Below, one piece after another: positions 24,147-33,527 of a DNA stretch of 64,000 nucleotides. This stretch comes from LMUY01 sp965199105. Its GTDB lineage: Bacteria > Pseudomonadota > Alphaproteobacteria > Acetobacterales > Acetobacteraceae. How positions within the stretch are numbered: the stretch's first letter is position 1; each line of letters begins with the position of its first letter. The stretch lies in NCBI GenBank assembly GCA_965199105.1, contig CBDAQO010000002.1, positions 2,852,001 through 2,916,000 of the forward strand. The letters are read 5' to 3'. The notes beneath the pieces were generated by a model, which saw nothing but the letters and a program-made list of their open reading frames with translations, searched no databases and was not told the origin of the DNA. A program made the position numbers and the translations under genes.

Positions 24147-26606
24147 TCAGTTCCGCAGCGTGGCTCCTGCCGCCTTGGCCGCCGCGGCGACGATCTTGCC
24201 GGCCAGCGCGTCGATCTCGGCATCGGTCAGGGTCGCCTCGCGCGGCTGGATCACCACCTCGACGGCGAGCGACTTGGTGCCCGGCGGCACGTTCGCGCCC
24301 TGGTAGACGTCGAACAGGGATGCGCTGGCGATCAGGGCCCGGTCCGCCCCGCGAACGGCGCGCAGCAGCGTCTCGGCAGCCACGTCCTCGGCAACCACGA
24401 AGGCGAAGTCGCGCCGCAGCGGCTGCAGGGCGGGCAGGTCGGGCGCGGCCCGGCGGCGGCGCTTGGGCTCGGCGATGGCGTCCAGCCGCAGCTCGAACGC
24501 GACCGCCGGGCCAGGCACATCGAGCGCGGCCAGCACCCGCGGATGCAACTCGCCAAAATAGCCCAGCGCCAGTTTCGGCCCCTGCTGCAGCGTGCCACAC
24601 CGTCCCGGGTGGTAGTAACCCGGCGCGCCGGGTGCCACGGTGAGGCTCTCCAGCGGCACCGCCAAGGCGGCCAGCGCGGCCAGCAGGTCGGCCTTGGCGG
24701 TGAAGGCGTCCAGGCCGGGCAGGGCGGTCCAGTTCCGCCGCGCCGCGCCGTAGCGCAACCCGGCGGCGCGGGTCTCCTGCTGGGCGGGTGCGAACGCGGG
24801 CCCAATCTCGAACAAGTTGGCCTGCAGCAGCCCGCGCGCGGCGTTTCGGGCGGCGGCCAGCGCCAGCGTCGCGACCGGGGTGGGCCGCATCTGGTCCAAG
24901 TCCGCGGCGATCGGGTTCAGCAGCCGCAAGGCCGCATGGTCGCCCTCAGTGGCCGCGAACAGCGCCGCCTGGTCATGCGCCATGAACGAGAATGTCACGC
25001 ATTCCAGCAGCCCGCGCGCGGCCAGGGTGCGCCGGGCGGTGGCGGCGCGAACCTGGCGCGGCGTGAGCGTGGGGAGCGGTAGCGGGCCGGCCGGCGGCAT
25101 GGAGACGGGCGGCACCGCGTCCAGCCCTTGCAGGCGCAGCACCTCTTCCACCAGGTCGGCCTCGGGCTCGGTGGCGTCCCGCCCGGCGGCGGCGGCCAAG
25201 GCGCGCTCCGGCAGCAACGCGGGGGCTTGGTCCAGCCCGCCGATGCCCGCCACGTCGTTGCGCCAGGGCGGCACGGCCACCGTCACCCGCTCGGCGTCGC
25301 GCGCCTGCACGGTGAAGCCGAGCCGCTCGAGCGCCGCCACCGCATCGTCCGGCGGCACGGCCAGGCCGCCCAGGGTCTCGAGCCGCTCGAACCGCAGCGT
25401 GGCAGAGCGGCGCCAGTCCGGCTCCGATCCGGCGGCGGCGACGTGGCTCGGCTCGCCGCCGCACAGCTCCATCACCATCGCGGTGGCGGCGTCGAGCGCC
25501 GCGGGCAGCAAGGACGGGTCGATGCCGCGCTCGAAGCGGCTGCGCGCGTCGGAGCTGATGGCGTGGCGGCGCCCGCTCAGTGCCACGCAGACCGGGTCGA
25601 ACAGGGCGCATTCGATGAACACGTCGGTGGTGTCGGCCTGGCTGCCGGTGGCCTCGCCGCCCATCACACCGGCCAGGGACTGCACGCCGTTCGCGTCGGC
25701 AATCACGCAGTCCTGCGTGGTCACGGTGTAGTCGCGGCCGTTCAGCGCGCGGAAGCTTTCCCCAGCGCCGGCGCGCAGCACCAGCACGCCGCCCGCCACC
25801 CGGCCGGCGTCGAACACGTGCAGCGGGCGGCCGAGGTCGATGGTGAAGAAATTGGTGATGTCGACCAGGGCGCTGATCGGCCGCAGCCCGAGTGCGCGCA
25901 ACCGGCGCTGCAGCCAGTCAGGGCTCGGCCCGTTGCGCACGCCGCGCACAGCCCGGCCCAATACCCAAGAGCAGGCAGGCGTTTCGATGCGCCATTGCAG
26001 GGGGGAGGGGAAGCGGCCCTCGAGGGTGGGTGGCGACCACGGCCGCAGGGTGCCCACGCCGGCCGCGGCCAAATCCCGCGCCACCCCGCGCACGGCCAGC
26101 GCGTCCCCCCGGTTGGGGGTGATGGCGATGTCGATCACCGGGTCGTCCAGCCCGAGGAAGCTCGCGTAGGACTGGCCGATGGATGCGTCCGCCGGCAGGT
26201 CGGCGATGCCGGCATGGTCGTCGCCCAGGCCCATCTCACGCGCCGACAGCAGCATCCCAGCCGAGCGCACGCCGCGGATTTCGCCCACCTTGAGCACGGT
26301 GTCGAGCCCGGGAATATGGCTGCCGGGGGCGGCGAACACGGCCTTCATGCCGGCGCGGGCGTTGGGCGCGCCACACACCACCGTCACCGGGTCGCCGCCT
26401 GTGTCCACCGTGCACACGCGCAGGCGGTCGGCGTTGGGGTGCTGCACCGCCTGCGTCACCGCGGCGACCAGGAACGGCCGCACCGCGGCACCCGGGTCCT
26501 GCACTTCCTCCAGCTCGAGGCCGATGCGGGTGAGCGTGTCGGTGATGGTGGACAGGGGCGCGTCGGTGTCGAGGTGGTCGCGCAGCCAGGACAGGGTGAA
26601 CTTCAC
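24147..26606 (-). CDS. pheT: Phenylalanine--tRNA ligase beta subunit
   Basis: An 819-residue subunit of PheRS. It starts at GTG 26606 (KFTLSWLRDHLDT), which overlaps the pheS stop; the frame is open further but that part is a shadow of pheS. Domains in order: EMAP-like tRNA-binding domain (PFLVAAVTQAVQHPNADRL, residues ~45-150), the B3/B4 editing region, B5, the catalytic-like core, and the C-terminal FDX-ACB anticodon-binding domain (DVYQGANVPPGTKSLAVEV). With PheS it makes the alpha2-beta2 enzyme that charges tRNA-Phe. Confidence 0.97.
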   Translation of the reverse strand: MKFTLSWLRDHLDTDAPLSTITDTLTRIGLELEEVQDPGAAVRPFLVAAVTQAVQHPNADRLRVCTVDTGGDPVTVVCGAPNARAGMKAVFAAPGSHIPGLDTVLKVGEIRGVRSAGMLLSAREMGLGDDHAGIADLPADASIGQSYASFLGLDDPVIDIAITPNRGDALAVRGVARDLAAAGVGTLRPWSPPTLEGRFPSPLQWRIETPACSWVLGRAVRGVRNGPSPDWLQRRLRALGLRPISALVDITNFFTIDLGRPLHVFDAGRVAGGVLVLRAGAGESFRALNGRDYTVTTQDCVIADANGVQSLAGVMGGEATGSQADTTDVFIECALFDPVCVALSGRRHAISSDARSRFERGIDPSLLPAALDAATAMVMELCGGEPSHVAAAGSEPDWRRSATLRFERLETLGGLAVPPDDAVAALERLGFTVQARDAERVTVAVPPWRNDVAGIGGLDQAPALLPERALAAAAGRDATEPEADLVEEVLRLQGLDAVPPVSMPPAGPLPLPTLTPRQVRAATARRTLAARGLLECVTFSFMAHDQAALFAATEGDHAALRLLNPIAADLDQMRPTPVATLALAAARNAARGLLQANLFEIGPAFAPAQQETRAAGLRYGAARRNWTALPGLDAFTAKADLLAALAALAVPLESLTVAPGAPGYYHPGRCGTLQQGPKLALGYFGELHPRVLAALDVPGPAVAFELRLDAIAEPKRRRRAAPDLPALQPLRRDFAFVVAEDVAAETLLRAVRGADRALIASASLFDVYQGANVPPGTKSLAVEVVIQPREATLTDAEIDALAGKIVAAAAKAAGATLRN

Positions 26607-27688
26607 GGCGCGACGCCTTCGTGCAGCGCCACCGGGCTCAGCGGGTTGAAGCCGTAGTGCCGCAGCCAGCGCAGGTCGCTCTCGTAGAACGGGCGCAGGT
26701 CGGGCATGCCGTATTTCAGCATCGCCACCCGCTCCACGCCCATGCCAAAGGCGAAGCCCTGCCACTCGCGCGGGTCGATGCCGCAATTGGCCAACACGCG
26801 CGGATGCACCATGCCGCTGCCGAGGATTTCCAACCAGTCGCCGTTGCTTTTCGCGGAGTGGCCGCCGAGTTCACCGGTGCGGCGATTCCAGCCGATGTCC
26901 ACCTCCATGGAGGGCTCGGTGAACGGGAAGTAGGACGCGCGGAACCGCACCGGCAGCGTGGCGATGCCGAAGAAGGCGCGCAGGAAGTCGATCAGGCAGC
27001 CTTTCAGGTGGCCCAAGGTGAGGCTGCGGTCGATCGCCAGCCCCTCGCACTGGTGGAACATGGGCGAGTGGGTGGCGTCGTGGTCGGCGCGATAGGTGCG
27101 GCCCGGCGCGATCACCCGCAGCGGCGGCTCGCCGGCCAGCATGGAGATGATCTGCACGTTCGAAGTATGGGTGCGCAACACCAGCGGATGGCCGGCGCGG
27201 GTGCCGGGCAGGTAGAACGTGTCCATTTCGGTGCGGGCGGGGTGGTGCGCGGGGACGTTGAGGGCGGCGAAGTTGTGCCAGGCGGTCTCGATGTCCGGGC
27301 CTTCGCCGACGGAGAACCCCATGGCGCCGAACAGCGCGGCCATCTCCTCCATGGTGCGGCTGATGGGGTGGATCAGGCCGAGGCTTTCGGGCGGCGGCGG
27401 CAGGGTGACGTCGATCCGTTCGGCGGCGAGCCGGGCGTCGAGTGCCGCCGCGTCCAGCGCCTCGCGCCGGGCCTCGATGGCGCTGGCGAGATGGTCGCGG
27501 AGCTGGTTGAGCGCCGCGCCACGGGTGCGCCGCTCCTCCGGGCTGGCCTGGCCGAGCGATTTCAGCAGCGCGGTGAGCCGGCCCGACTTGCCGAGCACGC
27601 CGACGCGGATGGCGTCCAGCGCGCGCAGGTCGGTGGTGGCGGCGAGTGCGGCGGCGGTTTCGGCTTGGAGGGTCTCGAGGTCGGTCAT
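26603..27688 (-). CDS. pheS: Phenylalanine--tRNA ligase alpha subunit
   Basis: A 361-residue class II synthetase subunit starting at ATG 27688 (MTDLETLQAET). It has an N-terminal coiled coil (1-100), motif 2 region RVIAPGRTYRADHDATHSPM and motif 3 in GFAFGMGVERVAMLKYG. It forms one operon with pheT (GTGA overlap). One base separates its start from the end of the NYN cassette that has landed between rplT and pheS. Confidence 0.97.
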   Translation of the reverse strand: MTDLETLQAETAAALAATTDLRALDAIRVGVLGKSGRLTALLKSLGQASPEERRTRGAALNQLRDHLASAIEARREALDAAALDARLAAERIDVTLPPPPESLGLIHPISRTMEEMAALFGAMGFSVGEGPDIETAWHNFAALNVPAHHPARTEMDTFYLPGTRAGHPLVLRTHTSNVQIISMLAGEPPLRVIAPGRTYRADHDATHSPMFHQCEGLAIDRSLTLGHLKGCLIDFLRAFFGIATLPVRFRASYFPFTEPSMEVDIGWNRRTGELGGHSAKSNGDWLEILGSGMVHPRVLANCGIDPREWQGFAFGMGVERVAMLKYGMPDLRPFYESDLRWLRHYGFNPLSPVALHEGVAP

Positions 27689-27689
27689 G

Positions 27690-28387
27690 CTATTCCAGGT
27701 CTGGGCGGATCGCGCGGGAGCGGTCTGGACTTGGGCAGGTGGATCGCAGTCCGTCGATATGTTCATTGAGAGAGGCGTGGATCGGGTTCCACATCGGATC
27801 GGGAACGAAGTCGATGCCCTCCCGGCGGGCGAGTTTTGCCGCCGGTATGAAATCAGCGTCACCGGCGACGAGCACGATCTGATCCACCTGCTTGTTGAAG
27901 GCGAGCGACGCGATGTCGATGCCCACCCGCATGTCCACGCCCTGTTGCCGGGTGTCGTACGTGAAATCTTCATCAGTAAGGTTTTCAAACGCCAACTTGC
28001 CTCGGAGCAAGTCGTGCATGCGATGAGGCTTTATGATCAAGTTGAGTCATCGCTCAGATGGCCAAGTCTCAGCGCAGTCTTCCTCTGCCGTCGGATGCAC
28101 TCGTGTAGATCGAGCCGGAACTTTGCAGTGGCAGTCTGGGAGAAATCGATAGCGCGCTTGCTGATCGGCTTGTGAGCGTTCTTTAGCAGCGGTGCGCAAT
28201 TATAAAAGAAGATGCGGTGCAGGTCGCGTAGTTCGCCGTTCGGAGTGGGCGTGCGAAGATGCTGCAGCGCCATGCTGAACATGGTTCGTGCCACATCAGA
28301 AGCGTCGGCTTGGTCATGACCCTGGTAGACATGAGGGAACCGACGGAGGAAGAATCCGCCGTCGATAAGGATCGCTGTTGGCATCAC
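27690..28387 (-). pseudogene. NYN-domain nuclease gene broken by a frameshift
   Basis: Two adjacent frames together match one NYN (PIN-like) protein of ~232 residues. The first half (ATG at 28387) has AILIDGGFFLRRFP with the first catalytic Asp and ends ALRLGHLSDDST-stop. The second half has IIKPHRMHDLLRG, RQQGVDMRVGIDIASLA, VDQIVLVAGDADF (the other acidic residues), then REGIDFVPDPMWNPI and EHIDGLR. The break is at ACTTGATC (28037-28044 reversed); adding one G gives ST-W-IIKP, as I recall for intact relatives. A TTG overlapping the stop (TTGA) could restart the second half. Base composition is clearly less GC-rich than pheS and rplT, implying transfer. Sequencing error or translational coupling remain possible. 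Confidence 0.75.
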
Positions 28388-28530
28388 GATCGCCAGAAAT
28401 GCTAAGTCCCCGGGTTAGGCATCCCGATGAATAACCCGGCAAGCCGGTCGGGACGCTTACTGCCAGGGGCTACTGTGGGATGATGTACTCTATACCGGCA
28501 TAAATGCAAGCTGGGCATGTTCCCCCAATC

Positions 28531-28941
28531 CTAGGGCTTGTTCGTGAACGCCGGGTAGCTGCCCATCTTCGCCGCGTACGCCTGCACCAAATCTGCGGCC
28601 TGCCCCCCCGCCGTGCCGTCCTTGCGGGGGTAGAAGAACGCCTGCATGCGCTCCGGCGCGGTGATGTCGGTCACCAGCATCGTCACGCCGTCGTCGCGGC
28701 GGAACCAGGCGAGGAAAACGTCGCGCCCGTCCAGTTGCGGGCCGCCGGGCCGGCCGAGCACCACGAAGCCGTATTGGTTGGTGTAGTCCGCCAGGTCGTG
28801 CAGGAAGCCCGTGTCGTCGGCGGGCGAGACGCGCAGGGTGACGGTGGCGAGCGGCGGCCCGACGTCGATAGGCTGGGCCCGCGGCGTGGCCGCCCAGGCG
28901 ACCGCAACCGCCAGCGCCACACCGAACCCGCGCCGCCGCAT
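28531..28941 (-). CDS. Small secreted protein of unknown function
   Basis: A 136-residue protein with a clear signal peptide (MRRRGFGVALAVAVAWAATPRAQ). The mature part has no cysteines or known motif; segments TLRVSPADDTGFLHDLADY and DGRDVFLAWFRRDDGVTMLVTD suggest a small alpha/beta domain. It lies five bases after rplT and may be cotranscribed. I do not recognise the family. Confidence 0.7.
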   Translation of the reverse strand: MRRRGFGVALAVAVAWAATPRAQPIDVGPPLATVTLRVSPADDTGFLHDLADYTNQYGFVVLGRPGGPQLDGRDVFLAWFRRDDGVTMLVTDITAPERMQAFFYPRKDGTAGGQAADLVQAYAAKMGSYPAFTNKP

Positions 28942-28946
28942 CGCGC

Positions 28947-29303
28947 TCAGGCGAGGGCGGCCTGCACCTTCTCCACCACGGCGTTGAAGGCCGCCGGGTC
29001 GTCGAAGGCGAGGGCGGACAGCACCTTGCGGTCCATCTCGATGCCGGCCTTGTTCAACCCGTCGATAAACCGGCTGTAGGTCAGCCCGTGCTCGCGCACC
29101 GCCGCATTGATGCGCTGGATCCAGAGCGCGCGGAACTCGCGCTTCTTAACCCGGCGGTCGCGGTAGGCGTATTGCAGCGACTTCTCCAGCCGCTCCAGCG
29201 CGATGCGGTAGTTGGTCGAGCTGCGGCCGACGAAGCCCTTGCTCTGCTCCAGCACCTTCTTGTGCCGGGCGTGGGTGGTAACCCCCCGTTTGACGCGTGC
29301 CAT
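28947..29303 (-). CDS. rplT: 50S ribosomal protein L20
   Basis: A 118-residue L20: MARVKRGVTTHARHKKVLEQ, then RRVKKREFRALWIQRINAAV. Binds 23S rRNA early in 50S assembly; in many bacteria L20 also represses its own operon. It lies 12 bases after rpmI. infC, commonly the first gene of this operon, is not next to it here. Confidence 0.98.
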   Translation of the reverse strand: MARVKRGVTTHARHKKVLEQSKGFVGRSSTNYRIALERLEKSLQYAYRDRRVKKREFRALWIQRINAAVREHGLTYSRFIDGLNKAGIEMDRKVLSALAFDDPAAFNAVVEKVQAALA

Positions 29304-29315
29304 GCCTGCTGCTCC

Positions 29316-29519
29316 CTATGCCAGGCCGTACGGGGCCCACTGCTTAACGGTCAAGCCGTCCGCGTGGGTGAGGGTCTGGCTGCCGCGGTTGCTGCGCTTG
29401 GACTTCTGGCTGCGCGCCATCAGGTTGTGCCGCTTCTTGCCAGGCCCGGCGAGCACCTTGCCGGTGGCGGTGATCTTGAACCGCTTCTTGACGGCCGACT
29501 TCGTCTTCAGCTTGGGCAT
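29316..29519 (-). CDS. rpmI: 50S ribosomal protein L35
   Basis: A 67-residue basic protein: MPKLKTKSAVKKRFKITATG and HNLMARSQKSKR. ATG 29519 has AGGAG at correct spacing; the ATG two codons earlier sits directly against that site. It is first in the rpmI-rplT unit and divergent from dapF. Confidence 0.98.
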   Translation of the reverse strand: MPKLKTKSAVKKRFKITATGKVLAGPGKKRHNLMARSQKSKRSNRGSQTLTHADGLTVKQWAPYGLA

Positions 29520-29676
29520 TTTCATCTCCTCGTGGCTAGACCTGCGGTGGATGCAGGCGTCGCGGCCGGGCATGCCCATCCAGGCCCGGCGCGCAGACGA
29601 TTTCGGGCGGTCAGACCCGGAGGCGGCGTATAACCGTGGGTTACGCATAGATCAAGTGCAGGGTATAAGCCCCGCC

Positions 29677-30486
29677 ATGCGCGTCCCTTTCCGCAAGATG
29701 CATGGCGCCGGGAACGACTTCGTGGTGCTGGACGAGCGCAGCCAACCGCTCGGCCTCACCGCCGGGCAGGTCGCCGGGCTGGCCGACCGGCATACCGGGG
29801 TCGGCTGCGACCAGGTCATCACCATCGGCGCCAGCGCGGCGGCCGACGTGCGACTGCGCTTCTTCAACCCCGATGGCGGCGAGGCCGGCGCCTGCGGCAA
29901 CGGCACGCGCTGCGTCGCCGCCCTGCTGATGGATGAACTGGGCGCCACGGTGCTCAGCCTGCAAACCGCCGCCGGCCTGCTCGCCGCCCGGCGCCTGCAG
30001 GATGGCGGCGTTTGCGTCGACATGGGGCCGGTGCGGTTCGGCTGGCAGGACATCCCGCTCGCCGCCCCCGCCGACACGCTGCACCTGCCGCTCCCGGGCG
30101 ACCCGGCGGCCGCCTCCATGGGCAACCCGCACGTCACCTTCTTCGCCACCGGGCTGGACCAGGCGGCCGAGCGCGGCCCCGCCATCGAGCGCGACCCGCT
30201 GTTTCCCGAACGCGTCAACGTCGGGTTCGCCCAGGTGCTGGGCGAGCGCCGGCTGCGCTTGCGGGTTTGGGAGCGCGGCGCCGGGCTCACGTTGGCGTGC
30301 GGCTCCGGCGCCTGCGCCGCCCTGGTGAACGCCCACCGCCGCGGCCTCACCGCGCGGGACGCGGCCATCGTGGTGGATGGCGGCGTGTTGCACGTCACCT
30401 GGCGGGCGGACAATCACGTCGAGATGACCGGCCCGGTCGCACTCTCTTATGAAGGCGTCATCGATCTCGCCGCCGTAACCGGCTAA
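29677..30486 (+). CDS. dapF: Diaminopimelate epimerase
   Basis: A 269-residue enzyme that converts LL- to meso-diaminopimelate for lysine and peptidoglycan. The two catalytic cysteines lie in GACGNGTRC and LACGSGACAAL. The N-terminus FRKMHGAGNDFVVLD fixes the start at ATG 29677. It opens a plus-strand series that runs through mtaB and ftsY. Confidence 0.97.
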   Translation: MRVPFRKMHGAGNDFVVLDERSQPLGLTAGQVAGLADRHTGVGCDQVITIGASAAADVRLRFFNPDGGEAGACGNGTRCVAALLMDELGATVLSLQTAAGLLAARRLQDGGVCVDMGPVRFGWQDIPLAAPADTLHLPLPGDPAAASMGNPHVTFFATGLDQAAERGPAIERDPLFPERVNVGFAQVLGERRLRLRVWERGAGLTLACGSGACAALVNAHRRGLTARDAAIVVDGGVLHVTWRADNHVEMTGPVALSYEGVIDLAAVTG

Positions 30487-30546
30487 GCGCCTATGCTGCC
30501 AAAAGCCCCTATTTTGATCGAACAACGCTCGAGGAACCCGCTCCCG

Positions 30547-31323
30547 ATGGCTACCCGCCTGCTTGCCGCCTTGCTGCTGATCGCGGCACCCGCTGCCGCC
30601 CAAACCGCTGCACCGCCAGCCAAACCGGGTGCCACCACGGTGGCGTCCCCTTCCGCCGCCGCCGCGACCGCGCCGGCCAGCACGCCCGCCCCCATGCCCG
30701 ACCCGATGGTGTCGCCGGACCTGCAGCCAGCGCAACACGCGCCCACCTTCGACCAGTTCGTCCAGCAATCGAGCTGGCAGGACCAGGTGATCGACGCCGC
30801 GCGGGCGCAATACAAGCAACTGCCGGGGGCCTGCGCCGCGGCCAAGTTCAACCCCACCGGCAAGCTGGTGCTCTACATCCCGCCGCGGTTCAGCGCCGAT
30901 GGCAAGCTCGACTCCGGCATGTGGTCGCAAGGCGTGGCGGTGTCGGGCTGCGCCCCGCTGCCTGACCAGTTGAACGTGCTGACCGTGGTGCAGCCCGGCA
31001 AGCCGCCCACCCGCATCCCCACCATGCCGGGCGATTCCCACGCCGACCCGCAGACGCAGAAGAACGCGCTGCAATACGCCGAGGCGATCGCCATCCGCGC
31101 GGCACCCGCCGGCTGCACTCACCAGATCTTCACCGACGCGAAGTTCGACGGCTACACCGGGCTGCCGGCGGCGGACGTGCCGCAGGGCCGCGACAACCGC
31201 GCCTGGCGGGAAGCCTGGTACCTGTTTGCCTGCAGCAACACCTACGTCATCGAGATGACCTTCGTGCCGAACGCGCAAGGCATCCAGCTCAGCGCGACCA
31301 ACCCGGTCAAGCAGCCCGGATGA
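30547..31323 (+). CDS. Secreted protein of unknown function
   Basis: A 258-residue protein starting at ATG 30547, with signal peptide MATRLLAALLLIAAPAAA and a low-complexity Ala/Pro/Thr linker (residues ~19-60). The mature domain has four cysteines that could form disulfides (GACAAAK, SGCAP, AGCTH, ACSNT). Its stop overlaps the start of mtaB (ATGA). No known family is recognised; periplasmic location is likely. Confidence 0.7.
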   Translation: MATRLLAALLLIAAPAAAQTAAPPAKPGATTVASPSAAAATAPASTPAPMPDPMVSPDLQPAQHAPTFDQFVQQSSWQDQVIDAARAQYKQLPGACAAAKFNPTGKLVLYIPPRFSADGKLDSGMWSQGVAVSGCAPLPDQLNVLTVVQPGKPPTRIPTMPGDSHADPQTQKNALQYAEAIAIRAAPAGCTHQIFTDAKFDGYTGLPAADVPQGRDNRAWREAWYLFACSNTYVIEMTFVPNAQGIQLSATNPVKQPG

Positions 31324-32597
31324 ACGGAGCCGCGGCAGCCGGCCCCGCGATCGTCACGCTGGGTTGCCGCCTGAACCTGGTCGAGAGCGAGGTGATCCGC
31401 GGCCTGCTCGGCGCCCGGCCGGACGTGGCGGTGGTGAACACCTGCGCGGTGACGGCCGAGGCGGAGCGCCAATCCGCCCAGGCGGTGCGGCGGCTGCAGC
31501 GCGAGCGACCCGGCGCGGCCATCGTGGCCACCGGGTGCGCCGTGCAGATCGACCCCGCGCGCTGGGCGGCGCTGCCGGGCGTGGCGCGCGTGCTGGGCAA
31601 CGCCGACAAGCTCCGCGCTGCCTCCTGGGAGCGGGGCGCGGGCAGCCGGGTCAGCTCGCTGAGTGACCTCGCGCCCGACACCCTTGCGCCCGACGATGGG
31701 GCGGCGAGCCCGGCCAGTTTCACCAACCACACCCGCGGCTTCGTCCAGGTGCAGGCCGGCTGCGACCACCACTGCACCTTCTGCAGCATCCCGCATGGCC
31801 GGGGCGCCGGGCGCAGCCTGCCGGCGGGCGAGATCGTGCGCCAGGTGGCCAGCCTGGTGCAGCGCGGCGTGGCGGAAGTGGTGCTGACCGGGGTGGACAT
31901 CGCCAGTTACGCCGGGGGGATCGGCGCCCTGGCCTGCACGGTGTTGCAGGCGGTGCCGGCGCTGGCCCGCTTGCGCCTGTCCTCGCTCGACCCGGCTGCG
32001 CTCGACCCCGACGCCGACCCGGCGCTATGGGACCTACTGGGCGCCGAACCGCGCTTCATGCCGCACCTCCACCTTTCCATGCAGGCGGGCAGCGGCCTCG
32101 TCCTCAAGCGCATGCGCCGCCGCCACACGCCGGAGGCGGCGCTCGCCCTTATCGCGCGGGCGCGGGCGCTGCGGCCCGGCATCGCCTTCGGCGCCGACCT
32201 GATCGCCGGCTTCCCCACCGAAACCGAGGCGCTGTTCGGCGAAACGCTGGGCTTTCTGGCGGCGGCGCGCATCCCCTACCTGCACGTGTTCGCCTACAGC
32301 GAGCGCCCCGGCACGCCCGCTGCCCGCATGCCCGCCGTGCCTCCCGCCTTGCGACGCGAGCGCGCGGCCCGGTTACGCGCCGCCGGGTCGGCCTACGCCC
32401 TGGCGTTCCATCAGGCGCAAGTTGGGCAGACCATCCGCGTGCTGGCCGAGCGCGGCGGGCGTGGTCACAGCGACCACTTTACTCATGTGCGGCTGGTCGC
32501 CGAGCCGGGCACCATCGTGGCCGCCCGCGTGATCGCCGCCGACGCGCAGGGCCTAGTCGCGGAGCCGGCGCGGGATTTGGTCGCGGAGGCGGCCTGA
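31320..32597 (+). CDS. mtaB: tRNA (N6-threonylcarbamoyladenosine37-C2)-methylthiotransferase
   Basis: A 425-residue radical-SAM enzyme. The N-terminal UPF0004 domain has the three Cys of the auxiliary cluster (VTLGCRLN, VVNTCAVT, VATGCAVQ). The radical-SAM cluster motif is GCDHHCTFCSIPHGRG (CxxxCxxC). It adds a methylthio group to t6A37 of tRNAs. The GRG and the short C-terminal TRAM-like region favour MtaB over MiaB/RimO. Zero bases separate its stop from ftsY. Confidence 0.93.
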   Translation: MNGAAAAGPAIVTLGCRLNLVESEVIRGLLGARPDVAVVNTCAVTAEAERQSAQAVRRLQRERPGAAIVATGCAVQIDPARWAALPGVARVLGNADKLRAASWERGAGSRVSSLSDLAPDTLAPDDGAASPASFTNHTRGFVQVQAGCDHHCTFCSIPHGRGAGRSLPAGEIVRQVASLVQRGVAEVVLTGVDIASYAGGIGALACTVLQAVPALARLRLSSLDPAALDPDADPALWDLLGAEPRFMPHLHLSMQAGSGLVLKRMRRRHTPEAALALIARARALRPGIAFGADLIAGFPTETEALFGETLGFLAAARIPYLHVFAYSERPGTPAARMPAVPPALRRERAARLRAAGSAYALAFHQAQVGQTIRVLAERGGRGHSDHFTHVRLVAEPGTIVAARVIAADAQGLVAEPARDLVAEAA

Positions 32598-33527
32598 ATG
32601 GCGCTCGGCGGCTTCTTTTCCAAGCTCAAGGCGGGGCTGAGCCGCTCCACCGAAAAGCTGACCAGCGGCCTCAGCGCCGGGTTCGCCCGCCGCGTGCTGG
32701 ACGACGACGCCTTGGCCGAACTGGAAGAGCTGCTGCTCGGCGCCGACCTCGGCCCCGCCGCCGCCACCGACATCGTGGAGGATTTCCGCCGCAGCCGCTT
32801 TGGCCGCAGCGTGACCGACGCCGAGATCAAGCAGGCGCTTGCCGAGCAGATCGCCGCCATCCTCGCCCCGGTGGCGCTCCCGCTGGTGCTCGACCCGGCG
32901 CGCAAGCCGCACGTCATCCTGGTGGTGGGGGTGAACGGCACCGGCAAGACCACCACCATCGGCAAGCTCGCCATGCAATACCGCGAGCAGGGCCTGCGCG
33001 CCGTCCTGGTGGCCGGCGACACATTCCGCGCCGCCGCCGTCGAGCAGCTCCAGGTCTGGGGTGAGCGCACCGGTGCCCCGGTGATCGCCGGCCTGCCGGA
33101 AGCGGACGCCGCCGGGCTCGCGTTCGACGCCCTGGTGCGCGCCCAGGCCGACGCCGCCGACGTGCTGCTGGTGGACACCGCCGGGCGCCTGCACAACAAG
33201 ACCGCGCTGATGGAGGAGCTCTCCAAGATCATCCGCGTGATGCGCAAGCGCGACGCCTCGGCGCCGCATTCCGTGCTGCTGGTGCTGGACGCGACCACCG
33301 GCCACAACGCGCTCGAGCAGGTGCGCGTGTTCAAGGAGATGGTGGCCGTTACCGGGCTGGTGGTGACCAAGCTGGACGGCAGCGCCCGCGGCGGCATCGT
33401 GGTGGCGCTGGCGGAGGATTACGGCCTGCCGGTCCACGCCGTGGGGGTGGGCGAGCAGGCCGGCGACCTGCGTCCGTTCGCCGCCATGGACTTCGCCCGC
33501 GGCCTGGTGGGCGCCGACCCGCGGTGA
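32598..33527 (+). CDS. ftsY: Signal recognition particle receptor FtsY
   Basis: A 309-residue SRP GTPase without the long acidic A domain. The N domain is at residues ~1-95; the G domain has P-loop GVNGTGKTTTIGKLA, DTAGRLHNK and TKLDGSARGG. It docks SRP-ribosome complexes at the inner membrane. It directly follows mtaB, and its stop overlaps the next gene by four bases. Confidence 0.97.
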   Translation: MALGGFFSKLKAGLSRSTEKLTSGLSAGFARRVLDDDALAELEELLLGADLGPAAATDIVEDFRRSRFGRSVTDAEIKQALAEQIAAILAPVALPLVLDPARKPHVILVVGVNGTGKTTTIGKLAMQYREQGLRAVLVAGDTFRAAAVEQLQVWGERTGAPVIAGLPEADAAGLAFDALVRAQADAADVLLVDTAGRLHNKTALMEELSKIIRVMRKRDASAPHSVLLVLDATTGHNALEQVRVFKEMVAVTGLVVTKLDGSARGGIVVALAEDYGLPVHAVGVGEQAGDLRPFAAMDFARGLVGADPR

